A stretch of 64,000 nt of DNA from NCBI GenBank assembly GCA_964473525.1, contig CAYYPK010000009.1, positions 160,266-224,265 of the forward strand, read 5' to 3'. Below the pieces are notes generated by a model. It saw only the letters and a program-made list of their open reading frames with translations. It made no database searches and was not told the DNA's origin. The position numbers were made by a program, and so were the translations under genes. Within the stretch, counting starts at the first letter, position 1. Each line of letters starts with the position of its first letter. This stretch comes from GCA-2687025 sp964473525. GTDB lineage: Bacteria > Poribacteria > WGA-4E > GCA-2687025. Shown here in pieces: positions 15,357 to 23,456 of the stretch.

Positions 15357-17240
15357 ATGAACAAAGCCGAACGCATGAAGGCGCTCAAGAACGGCGTCGA
15401 CTCCCTGGACGAACTGCGGCGCTACGCCCGGCTCGGATTCGAGGCGATCCCGGCGGAGGACATGGACCGCTTCAAGTGGCACGGCGTGTTCTATCGCAAG
15501 CAGACGCCCGGCTACTTCATGATGCGCATCCGCATACCCAACGGCGTCATCACATCGGAGCAGTTGGACGAGCTTGGGCAGATCGCCAACACCTACTGCC
15601 GGGGCGCCGCCGCCATCACGACGCGGCAGCAGATACAGGTGCAGTGGCTGCGCGTCGAGGACATCCCCACCGTCATCGACCGCATAGAAGCCGTCGGTCT
15701 CAGCACGCGGCAGACGGGACACGACAGCGTCCGCAACGTCGTCGGCTGCCCGCTCGCAGGGATATGCCCCGACGAGATCATCGACACGGAGCCGCTTGCC
15801 AAGCAGATTTCCGAACTGATCGTCGGCAGCCGCGACTTCACGAACCTGCCGCGAAAGTTCAACATCGCCCTCAGCGGGAACAAGACGAACGGCGCGCACA
15901 CCGAGGTGAACGACATCGGCTTCACGCCTGCTGCGGTAGGCGAGGGGCGTGACGAGCGAATCGGCCTCAACGTCACCGTCGGCGGCGCCCTGGGTTCGCA
16001 GACGCCCGAGTTCGCGCAGCCGCTGGACGTCTTCGTCACCGTGGACGAAGTAGCGGAGATGTGCGGCGCCATCCTGTCGGTGTTCCGCGACCACGGCAAC
16101 CGCGAGAAGCGCAACGCCGCCCGACTCAAGTTCCTCATCCGCGAGTGGGGCATCGAGAAGTTCCGCGAGACGGTGATGGAAACTGCCGGCCGCGACTTCC
16201 CGACTGCGGGACGCAGCCTCGTCACCAGCGACAGGTCGGACTACGTGGGCGTGTTCCCGCAGCGTCAGAAGGGGCTCTGGTGGGTAGGCTGTACGGTACC
16301 CGTCGGCAGGTTCTCCGGCGACCAGATGCGCGAGACGGCGCGACTCGCGGACAAGTACGGCATCGGCGAGGCGCGCTTCACACCCAGCCAGGATCTGCTG
16401 TTCCCGTACGTCAGCGAGTCGAACCTGGAAGCCCTCAAGGGCGAGCCGCTCCTGCGCGATCTGCCCTACGAACCAGACCTAGCCTTACGCGGAACGATCT
16501 CCTGCACCGGCGCGGAGTACTGCCACCTCTCCGTCATCGAGACGAAGGACCGCGCGCTGGAGTTGGCGGAACGCGTCACCAAGCGCCTCGACCTGGCGGA
16601 GCCGCTCAGCATCCACTGGTCCGGCTGCCCGAACTCCTGCGGACAGCATCAGATAGCGGACATTGGGTTCCAGGGGTGCAAGGCGCGTGTCGATGGCAAA
16701 GCCGTGGACGCCGTCGACATCTTCATAGGCGGCGGGCTGGGCGCCGACCCACGAGTGGGCGAGAAGGTGCTATCGAAAGTGCCTTGCTCCGAACTGAACG
16801 AGACCGTGCTTGGACTCATCCCCAAGTACTTCCCTGGCGCGTTGACCTACGCCAGTGACGCGCCGGCGCCAAGTAGCCCAGCGGACGAAGTCGAGGAAGT
16901 CGAAGCCGACGCGCAGGTCACGCCGAGGCCGCTGGCCGCTGCGCCTACGCTGGATCCGATGGCTGTCCACTGCGAAGCCGACGACGGTCGCAGCTACATC
17001 GGGGCGGTGTCTCCAGGCGCGAGCCTGCTACACACAGCGCTCGATCAGGGAGCCGACGCTCCGTACGACTGCATGGAAGGTAGCTGCGGCACATGCGCCG
17101 TGAAGATCGTCTCCGGCGCGCGCTTCCTGTCGCCTCCAACGCTTGCGGAGCGGGAGACCCTAGACGACCGGCTTGATGAGGGTTACCGGCTCGCGTGCCA
17201 GGCAAAAGGGGTCGACGCGCCGTCTCGAACGGAACGGTAG
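15357..17240 (+). CDS. nirA: Ferredoxin-dependent nitrite reductase with a fused C-terminal 2Fe-2S ferredoxin
   Basis: The 627-residue product reduces nitrite to ammonia with six electrons at siroheme coupled to a 4Fe-4S cluster. The cluster/siroheme ligands are C383 and C389 (CTGAEYC) and C424 and C428 (CPNSC). The two-fold nitrite/sulfite reductase repeats occupy about residues 1-500. After an acidic/proline linker (about 500-530) comes a plant-type ferredoxin with C572, C577, C580 and C614 (C-x4-C-x2-C...C). Fused ferredoxins occur in nitrite reductases of some cyanobacteria. The nitrate transporter and nitrate reductase genes downstream argue for nitrite rather than sulfite as substrate, although the superfamily includes sulfite reductases and a dual role cannot be excluded. 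A dyad at 15314-15337 sits just upstream. Confidence 0.93.
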   Translation: MNKAERMKALKNGVDSLDELRRYARLGFEAIPAEDMDRFKWHGVFYRKQTPGYFMMRIRIPNGVITSEQLDELGQIANTYCRGAAAITTRQQIQVQWLRVEDIPTVIDRIEAVGLSTRQTGHDSVRNVVGCPLAGICPDEIIDTEPLAKQISELIVGSRDFTNLPRKFNIALSGNKTNGAHTEVNDIGFTPAAVGEGRDERIGLNVTVGGALGSQTPEFAQPLDVFVTVDEVAEMCGAILSVFRDHGNREKRNAARLKFLIREWGIEKFRETVMETAGRDFPTAGRSLVTSDRSDYVGVFPQRQKGLWWVGCTVPVGRFSGDQMRETARLADKYGIGEARFTPSQDLLFPYVSESNLEALKGEPLLRDLPYEPDLALRGTISCTGAEYCHLSVIETKDRALELAERVTKRLDLAEPLSIHWSGCPNSCGQHQIADIGFQGCKARVDGKAVDAVDIFIGGGLGADPRVGEKVLSKVPCSELNETVLGLIPKYFPGALTYASDAPAPSSPADEVEEVEADAQVTPRPLAAAPTLDPMAVHCEADDGRSYIGAVSPGASLLHTALDQGADAPYDCMEGSCGTCAVKIVSGARFLSPPTLAERETLDDRLDEGYRLACQAKGVDAPSRTER

Positions 17241-17423
17241 AAGCGGCTAGAAGACGGGATGAGGGCAAGTGGTTTGGCGACCGCCCTCACCCCAACTGTT
17301 CCCATCCGCATTGCGGAAAAGGAACGCATCGAAAGTGGCTCACTATACGTCGCCGCTCCGAACGCGGGCAACCGCCAAGATGGGTAGACGCGTGGGTCGC
17401 GGAGCGGGTCAACGGAGGTATCG

Positions 17424-18758
17424 ATGACCTTTCGGAACCAGGCGACGCGCATCTCGCTGTTCAGCTTCCGACCTCCCCACATGCGCGCCTTTCACATGAC
17501 GTGGTTCGCGTTCTTCCTCGCCTTCTTCGGGTGGTTCGGCATCGCGCCGTTGATGGCGGTCGTGCGGGAAGACCTGAGCCTCACAAAGACGCAGATCGGC
17601 AACACGATCATCGCGTCCGTGATGATAACTGTCGTCGTCCGCGTATTGATCGGGCCGCTCTGCCAGCGCTTCGGGCCACGACGCGTGTATTCGTGGCTGC
17701 TGATTTTCGGATCCGTGCCGGTCATGTGTATCGGCATGGCGCAGGGCTACGTCAGCTTCCTTCTCTTCCGACTCGCCATCGGCGCGATCGGAGCGTCGTT
17801 CGTGGTCACGCAGTACCACACGTCGGTGATGTTCGCGCCGAACGTCGTCGGGACGGCGAACGCGACTACCGCCGGCTGGGGCAACGTCGGCGGCGGCGTG
17901 ACGCAGATCGTTATGCCCCTGATGTTCGCGGGCATCGTCGCTCTTGGCGTTGACCGCTTCCTCGGGTGGCGTCTGGCGATGGTCGTCCCTGGCGTTGCAC
18001 TGTTCCTGACCGGCATCGCCTACGCCGTCTTCACGCAGGATGCTCCCGACGGCGACCTCAAGGCGCTGCGGGCAACAGGAGACGCGCCGCCGGCAAGCCG
18101 CGCGGGACTGGACTCGCTGATCGCCGCCGCGAGCGATACGCGCGTCTGGGCCCTCGTCGTCATCTACGCCGCGTGCTTCGGCATCGAGCTGACCATCAAC
18201 AACGTCGCCGCGCTCTACTACCACGATCGCTTCAGCCTCGACGTCAGGACTGCCGGTCTCATCGCGGGGCTGTTCGGGCTGATGAACATCTTCGCGAGGA
18301 CGCTGGGCGGAGTACTGTCGGATCGGCTGGCGCGGCGTCGCGGGCTCCGAGGCCGCGTGTCGTTCCTCGGGTCGGTGCTGCTCATCGAGGGCGTCGCGCT
18401 GATGGTGTTCTCGAGGATGGCGACGCTTCCGCTGGCGATTGCGACCATGCTCGTCTTCAGCCTGTTCGTGCAGATGGCGTCGGGCGCTACCTTCGGCGTC
18501 GTGCCGTTCGTGAACAGGAAGGCCCTCGGGGCGGTAGCAGGCCTTGTAGGCGCCGGCGGGAACGCGGGGGCAGTGCTGGCGGGATTCCTCTTCCGTAGCG
18601 AGACGCTCAGCACGCAGAACGCGCTCCTCTTTCTGGGGATCGCAGCAGCGGTAGCGTCTAGTTGCTCGCTGATCGTCCGGTTCTCGCCAGCGGCGGAGGC
18701 GGAGCAGCGTCGGGCGATCCGGGAGTCCATGGCGGGAGCGGCAGCCGTCGCTCGCTAG
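17424..18758 (+). CDS. MFS nitrate/nitrite transporter (NarK/NrtP family)
   Basis: The 444-residue inner-membrane protein has about 12 hydrophobic segments and the nitrate-porter signature GWGNVGGGVTQ in transmembrane segment 5, plus arginines in helix 2 and 8 positions (VVRVLIGPLCQRFGPRR and ARTLGGVLSDRLARRRG). It imports nitrate (possibly exchanging or also carrying nitrite). GGAGG lies about 8 bases before the ATG at 17424. It is the middle gene of the operon, 183 bases after the nitrite reductase stop and 25 bases before the nitrate reductase. Confidence 0.92.
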   Translation: MTFRNQATRISLFSFRPPHMRAFHMTWFAFFLAFFGWFGIAPLMAVVREDLSLTKTQIGNTIIASVMITVVVRVLIGPLCQRFGPRRVYSWLLIFGSVPVMCIGMAQGYVSFLLFRLAIGAIGASFVVTQYHTSVMFAPNVVGTANATTAGWGNVGGGVTQIVMPLMFAGIVALGVDRFLGWRLAMVVPGVALFLTGIAYAVFTQDAPDGDLKALRATGDAPPASRAGLDSLIAAASDTRVWALVVIYAACFGIELTINNVAALYYHDRFSLDVRTAGLIAGLFGLMNIFARTLGGVLSDRLARRRGLRGRVSFLGSVLLIEGVALMVFSRMATLPLAIATMLVFSLFVQMASGATFGVVPFVNRKALGAVAGLVGAGGNAGAVLAGFLFRSETLSTQNALLFLGIAAAVASSCSLIVRFSPAAEAEQRRAIRESMAGAAAVAR

Positions 18759-18783
18759 CCGCGCGTCACACGGGAGAAGAGCC

Positions 18784-20919
18784 TTGGGTCAAGAGACGAC
18801 CGGCAAAGCGGCTTGTCCTTACTGCGGCGTGGGCTGCGTCATCCAGGCGACCGTGTCGGACAACCGCATCACGAAGATCTCCGCCGACAAGGCGTCTGCG
18901 CCGAACTACGGGATGCTTTGCCAGAAGGGCGCCTACCTCAAGGACGCGTTCCAGTCGCACGACGGGCGGCTCGCGTATCCGATGATCCGTGACACGCGCG
19001 GCTCCGAACCACGACGCGTGTCGTGGGAAGAGGCGGTGTCGTTCGTGGGTCGCCGCCTGTCGGCGATACACGGCGAACACGACGCCGCCGTCGCTTACTA
19101 CGGCTCCGGGCAGCTCGACACGGAGGCGTCCTACCTGTTCACGAAGCTGTTCAAGGGCTCCCTCGGCACGAACAACATGGACACGAACAGCCGGCTCTGC
19201 ATGTCGAGCGCCGTCGTGGGCTACGTGAAGGCGTTCGGGTCGGATGGGCCGCCGACGTGCTACGACGACATCGAACACGCCGACGTGTTCCTGATGATCG
19301 GCGCGAACATGGCGGCGAACCATCCCGTCCTGTTCCAGATGATGCGCAAGCGGCGGGCGCGGAACCCCAACGCGCGCATCATCGTCGTGGACCCGCGGCG
19401 CACGAAGTCGGCGCAGCTTGCCGACGTGCACGTGCCGCTGGCTCCCGGTAGCGATGTCGCGTTCCTCCACCTCGTCGCGAAGCGGCTCTACGACCTCGGC
19501 CGCGTGGACGAGCGGTTCGCGAAGCGGCACACGGAGGCGTTCAGCGAGTACCGCGCCATGTTGGAACTCCTCGACGAGAAGAAGCTCCTCGCGGCGTGCG
19601 ACGTGCATCCCGCGCGCATCGACGAGGTCGTCGAGTTGCTCTCGGACGACTGCCGCTTCCTCAGCTTCTACTGCCAGGGCACGAACCAGAGTGTCGTCGG
19701 CGTCGATAAGAACGTCGCCCTCATCAACCTGCATCTGCAACTGGGCGAAGTCGGGAAGCCGGGGTCGGGTCCCTTCTCGCTGACGGGTCAGCCGAACGCC
19801 ATGGGCGGCCGTGAAGTCGGCTACCTGTCGCACCAGCTTCCTGGGTACCGCGTCGTCGCCAATTCCGCGCACAGGACCGAGGTGGAGAAGCTGTGGGATT
19901 TGCGCGTCGGGTCGATCAAGCCGACTCCAGGCCTGCACGCGATGGACATGTTCCAGGCAGCCGCGGATGGTCAGGTGAAGGCGCTCTGGATCGCCGGGAC
20001 GAACCCCGCCGTCAGCATGCCCGACGTGAGCGTGGCGCAGGAGGGTCTTCGCCGCGCGGAGCTCGTCGTCGTGCAGGACTGCTACTACCCGACCGAAACT
20101 TCGGAGTACGCTGACGTCCTTCTCCCAGCGGCTCAATGGGGCGAGAAGGCGGGGACGATGACAAACAGCGAGCGGCTCGTCGTCCGCAGCGAGAAGTTCC
20201 TGGACCCGCCCGTCGAGGCGCTACCCGATTGGGAGATCGTCGCTCGCGTCGCGCGGGCGATGGGATTCAGCGGCTACGATTACGCGTCTTTCGAGGACGT
20301 GTGGGACGAGCACCGCGAGCTTACGAAGGGCCGCCCGTGCGACCAGCACGGCATGACGAACCAGCGGCTCGCCGATGGGCCTCTGCGCTGGCCGTGTCCT
20401 ACCTCGAAGCATCCGGGAGCAGAGCGTCGCTACGCGCGTGGGAAGTTCCTCACGGAGTCGGGTCGCGCGCGCTTCCACACGCCCACGTACCGCCCTACCG
20501 ACGAATACACGGACGCCGCCTATCCGCTGGGGCTAACGACGGGTCGCATCGCCAGCCAGTGGCACACGCGCACGCGCACGGGGAAGGTCGAAGCGCTCAA
20601 CCGGCAGGAGCCGGAGCCGTTCGTCGAGATGCACCCGGACGATGCCGCCGTCTACCGCGTGGACGACGGAGACAGGATTCGCCTGACGAGTCGCAGAGGG
20701 AGCGCCGTCGGCAAGGCGCGCGTCACGGACGGCATCCGACAGGGGCTGCTGTTCATGCCGTTCCACTGGGGCGACCTGTACCACGCGGAGACGAACGTGA
20801 ACTACGTGACGAGCTCCGCCGCCGACCCTGTGTCAGGTCAACCGGAGCTGAAGTTCTGCGCCGTTCAGGTGGCGTCGGTTGGGACAGGTGATTTATCTCT
20901 CGCGACGCCGGCATCGTAG
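18784..20919 (+). CDS. Assimilatory nitrate reductase catalytic subunit, molybdopterin type (NarB/NasA-like)
   Basis: The 711-residue product has an N-terminal 4Fe-4S binding site C11, C14, C18 and C46 (CPYCGVGC then MLCQKG), Mo-bis-MGD-binding domains (for example DTNSRLCMSSA with the Mo-ligand cysteine, and GTNPAVSMPDV), and a C-terminal molydopterin-dinucleotide-binding domain (about 570-700). It reduces nitrate to nitrite in the cytoplasm. The length fits the ferredoxin-dependent NarB/NasA group, which lacks the extra Fe-S/flavin domains of other types. It starts with TTG at 18784 after a GGGAGAAGA site. The operon therefore contains import, nitrate reduction and nitrite reduction steps. 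Confidence 0.93.
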   Translation: MGQETTGKAACPYCGVGCVIQATVSDNRITKISADKASAPNYGMLCQKGAYLKDAFQSHDGRLAYPMIRDTRGSEPRRVSWEEAVSFVGRRLSAIHGEHDAAVAYYGSGQLDTEASYLFTKLFKGSLGTNNMDTNSRLCMSSAVVGYVKAFGSDGPPTCYDDIEHADVFLMIGANMAANHPVLFQMMRKRRARNPNARIIVVDPRRTKSAQLADVHVPLAPGSDVAFLHLVAKRLYDLGRVDERFAKRHTEAFSEYRAMLELLDEKKLLAACDVHPARIDEVVELLSDDCRFLSFYCQGTNQSVVGVDKNVALINLHLQLGEVGKPGSGPFSLTGQPNAMGGREVGYLSHQLPGYRVVANSAHRTEVEKLWDLRVGSIKPTPGLHAMDMFQAAADGQVKALWIAGTNPAVSMPDVSVAQEGLRRAELVVVQDCYYPTETSEYADVLLPAAQWGEKAGTMTNSERLVVRSEKFLDPPVEALPDWEIVARVARAMGFSGYDYASFEDVWDEHRELTKGRPCDQHGMTNQRLADGPLRWPCPTSKHPGAERRYARGKFLTESGRARFHTPTYRPTDEYTDAAYPLGLTTGRIASQWHTRTRTGKVEALNRQEPEPFVEMHPDDAAVYRVDDGDRIRLTSRRGSAVGKARVTDGIRQGLLFMPFHWGDLYHAETNVNYVTSSAADPVSGQPELKFCAVQVASVGTGDLSLATPAS

Positions 20920-20927
20920 GTCGGCGC

Positions 20928-21641
20928 CTATGAACGACGGTTCCGCTTCCACTCCTCGAATTCCGCGAGGGTGTCCTCGTCGGCGGGGTACGTGCCGACG
21001 ATGGAAGCGCCACCGCGTATCTTCTCGATGATGAAATCCTCTTTCAGCTCCATCTCCGCCGCGCGTTGCGCGACCTCCTCCGCAAGCTGCGACGGCACGA
21101 CGACCACGCCTTCCGCGTCTCCGACGATGATGTCGCCAGGGATGACCGCGACCTCACCGCACGCGACCGGAACCTGCACTTCGCTGGGGTAGTGGATCGT
21201 CTTGTTCGTGTGGGCGTTCATCGCGGCGGCATAGGCAGCCATGCCGGTCTCGGCGATGATAGGGCTGTCCCTATAGGCTCCGTCCGTCACGACGCCGGCC
21301 GCGCCCCGGACGCTGATGCGCGTCGCGAGGATCGCTCCCATTGTGCCCGCCCGGGTGTCGCCCCGCGCGTCGATCACGAGCACTTCGCCCTCGGCGATCG
21401 CCTCGATGCCGATGCGCTGCTTGTCCTTGAGGTTGTCGAGCGGCGTCTCGTCCAGATCCTCGCGGGCGGGGATGTACCGCAGCGTGTACGCCGGCCCCGC
21501 CATCTTCATGTCTGGCTTTAGCGGACGCACGTTGTGCATGAAGCTGTGCGTGATACCGAGGTTTCGCAGCACGGATGTGAGTGTCGCAGTGCTGGGGATC
21601 AGGAGTTGGTCGAGCGTCTCGCGGGATACGGGAGTGGGCAT
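20928..21641 (-). CDS. RraA / HMG-aldolase family protein
   Basis: The 237-residue product has the RraA-family blocks DARGDTRAGTMGAILATR and GVVTDGAYRDSPII, with the conserved G-x-x-x-D-G-x-x-R-D arrangement used by the 4-hydroxy-4-methyl-2-oxoglutarate/oxaloacetate aldolases to bind metal and substrate. Proteins of this family are either aldolases/decarboxylases or RNase E regulators; without RNase E context an aldolase role is more likely. Two overlapping purine-rich sites (AGGAGG, GGGAGG) precede the ATG at 21641. The gene is convergent with the nitrate reductase, only 8 bases apart, with no terminator visible between them. Confidence 0.85.
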   Translation of the reverse strand: MPTPVSRETLDQLLIPSTATLTSVLRNLGITHSFMHNVRPLKPDMKMAGPAYTLRYIPAREDLDETPLDNLKDKQRIGIEAIAEGEVLVIDARGDTRAGTMGAILATRISVRGAAGVVTDGAYRDSPIIAETGMAAYAAAMNAHTNKTIHYPSEVQVPVACGEVAVIPGDIIVGDAEGVVVVPSQLAEEVAQRAAEMELKEDFIIEKIRGGASIVGTYPADEDTLAEFEEWKRNRRS

Positions 21642-21743
21642 ATTGGGAGGCCTCCTGGGTCGAGTGTGGTGGCGCTCACCATACCACGCCAAGCGCTGCC
21701 CCGTAGCCTGACTTGGACTTTCCTCGCCGACACGTGCAGATTG

Positions 21744-23057
21744 ATGTCGTGGTTTCTCTTGGTTATGCCTCTACATAGTCAAGGGGTTGAAAGGGGCCTG
21801 GCGATTAGCCGCTCAGATCGAGAACTCGTATTGCGCTGCCTCCGTGGAGACAAGGAGGCGTTCGCGGAGATTGCGCGCTCGCATTCTGGCCGCCTGTACG
21901 CCATTGCCTACGGGAGGCTGAACAGTCACCAAGAAGCCGAGGACATCGTACAGGACACGCTGGTGTTCGCCTATCAGCGCCTGGGACAAATGCGGCAGCC
22001 CGACAGTCTTCGCGCCTGGATATCGCGCATCGCGGCGCGGCGGGCGGGAGACAGATCACAACAGCGCCGCCGCGAGATGGTCGATGATCTGCGCCAGCAC
22101 GTCGAGGAAACGCGCGACCCCGTGATCCAGCAGGAACAGTTCGTTCACGACGAGGACGTACGACAGATCGTCAGCAGGGCGCTGGTGATGATGCCGGAGT
22201 CGCTGCGCGTCGCCGTCGCCATGCGGTACATGGGACACGCCTCGTACGAGGAAATCGCGGAGGCGCTGGGCATCAGCCGTCGTAGCGCGGAAACCTATGT
22301 CGCGCGCGGGAAGCATCAGGCGCGCGAGTATCTCACCAGGTCTGGAAGGGCCGATGCGACCACGGGCGCTCTCCGGTCGTTAGCGGGAGCGGCGCTGGCC
22401 GCGGACGCCATTGTGGAGCGCGCTATGGACGCCGTGCGCGGCTTGCCGACGCCCGCTGCGGGAGCATCCTACACGACGGGTTCTCTCGCGGCGGGTAGTG
22501 TTGGTGGCGCCTTCCTGGTCGGAATCGCGATCTGTGCCATCGGCGGAGCAGCCTTGGGTTGGACGTTCCACAACGCTGGCGACGTCGTGGAAGACACCGC
22601 GACGCATGTGGAACTCGTGGACGGGTTTCCGGTGGACTCGGGCGGCTCGACCACGAGCGAGGGCGCCACCGCGAAGCGCACAGCGTTGCGCGTTGATCCC
22701 ACAGTGCCGTGGAACGCCACGGGCATCCGTCTGAGCAAAGGGGATGCCGTGCGTATCACGGCGGAAGGCACTGTGCTCCTCAACACGAACGAGGCCAATG
22801 GCAACCCCTACGACGCGGACGGTGATCCACCGGGCACGCCAGGCGCCGGCGGAGCCCCCGGCACGCCGGGGTGGTCGTTCATGCAGGCCAACACTGGAGC
22901 CCTCATCGCGAAGATTGGCGAATTCGGTGAGCCGTTCAGCGTCGGGAGCTTGGTGGAGTTCGGCAGCGAGGAGGACGGTGTGCTGTACCTCGGGGTCAAC
23001 GATTCGCGCTTTTCGGACAACGATGGATCGCTGGATGTGACGGTGGTTGTGCGCTGA
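21744..23057 (+). CDS. ECF sigma factor fused to a transmembrane segment and LecA-like domain
   Basis: The 437-residue product begins with an ECF sigma-70 factor: region 2 about residues 33-105 (GDKEAFAEIARSHSG, EAEDIVQDTLVFAY) and region 4 about 145-200 (MMPESLRVAVAMRYMG, YEEIAEALGISRRSAETYVARG). A single hydrophobic segment follows (about 254-273, VGGAFLVGIAICAIGGAALGW). The exterior part (about 317-437) has VPWNATGIRLSKGDAVRITAEG, ALIAKIGE, PFSVGS and YLGVNDSRFSDNDGSLDVTV, matching the PA-IL/LecA-like galactose-binding fold, after a low-complexity DGDPPGTPGAGGAPGTPG linker. It would be a sigma factor tethered to the membrane with an external lectin-like sensor. No anti-sigma gene is adjacent. 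Start is uncertain between ATG at 21744 and at 21765; no strong ribosome site decides. Confidence 0.87.
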   Translation: MSWFLLVMPLHSQGVERGLAISRSDRELVLRCLRGDKEAFAEIARSHSGRLYAIAYGRLNSHQEAEDIVQDTLVFAYQRLGQMRQPDSLRAWISRIAARRAGDRSQQRRREMVDDLRQHVEETRDPVIQQEQFVHDEDVRQIVSRALVMMPESLRVAVAMRYMGHASYEEIAEALGISRRSAETYVARGKHQAREYLTRSGRADATTGALRSLAGAALAADAIVERAMDAVRGLPTPAAGASYTTGSLAAGSVGGAFLVGIAICAIGGAALGWTFHNAGDVVEDTATHVELVDGFPVDSGGSTTSEGATAKRTALRVDPTVPWNATGIRLSKGDAVRITAEGTVLLNTNEANGNPYDADGDPPGTPGAGGAPGTPGWSFMQANTGALIAKIGEFGEPFSVGSLVEFGSEEDGVLYLGVNDSRFSDNDGSLDVTVVVR

Positions 23058-23058
23058 G

Positions 23059-23080
23059 CGTCTTCGCGGCTCAGAAGACG
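23059..23080 (+). terminator. Hairpin after the sigma factor gene
   Basis: CGTCTTC (23059-23065) and GAAGACG (23074-23080) form a perfect 7-bp stem with an 8-nt loop directly after the stop codon. There is no U-run after it, so the terminator role is uncertain. Confidence 0.4.
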
Positions 23081-23187
23081 GACCTTGTGATCTCAGCGAC
23101 GCGGTAGGAGCAGCCTGACGCGCTACGTGTGAAATACCGCACCAACGTGCTTGGACATCCATCACTCATGATTCCCAGGGAGCCGAA

Positions 23188-23448
23188 GTGCAGTCGCCCC
23201 ATACACTCATGATTCGCGCCTTGACCACCTGCGTCGGCTGCTTGGCGATCCACAGCGCGTACGGCTACGGCATCGACGTAAGTGATCCAGCACCGATACA
23301 GGCCACCGTGGGACGCACAGGGCGAATCGAGGTCAAGGCAACGAACACCGGCACGACAGCACCGGTAGGCTGTGGAATCGCTGCCTGCAGACTGCTCGGA
23401 ATGCGCGCGGAATATGGCAACGCTGGCAGCGCCACAGCTGGGCCTTGA
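23188..23448 (+). CDS. Small possibly secreted protein or gene remnant
   Basis: An open frame of 86 codons starts with GTG at 23188, preceded by AGGGAG, and has an alternative ATG at 23209. Its start (IRALTTCVGCLAIHSAYGYG) looks like a signal peptide, then SDPAPIQATVGRTGRIEVKATNTGTTAPVG resembles the opening of an extracellular CARDB-type beta domain and stops. It ends 8 bases before the next gene's ATG. It may be the 5' remnant of a larger secreted protein, or not a gene at all. The surrounding 398 bases (23058-23456) hold nothing else besides the hairpin at 23059-23080. Confidence 0.3.
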   Translation: MQSPHTLMIRALTTCVGCLAIHSAYGYGIDVSDPAPIQATVGRTGRIEVKATNTGTTAPVGCGIAACRLLGMRAEYGNAGSATAGP

Positions 23449-23456
23449 AAGGACGT

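Noticed and set aside
15357..17240. Alternative reading as sulfite reductase supplying the sulfur operon
   Set aside because: The operon contains a nitrate carrier and nitrate reductase, and the gene is distant from the sulfur operon; the substrate is nevertheless not proven by sequence.
18766..20136. Long open frame of 456 codons on the minus strand
   Set aside because: It is antisense to the nitrate reductase, which has clear motifs; arginine/valine-rich composition is typical of a shadow in GC-rich DNA.
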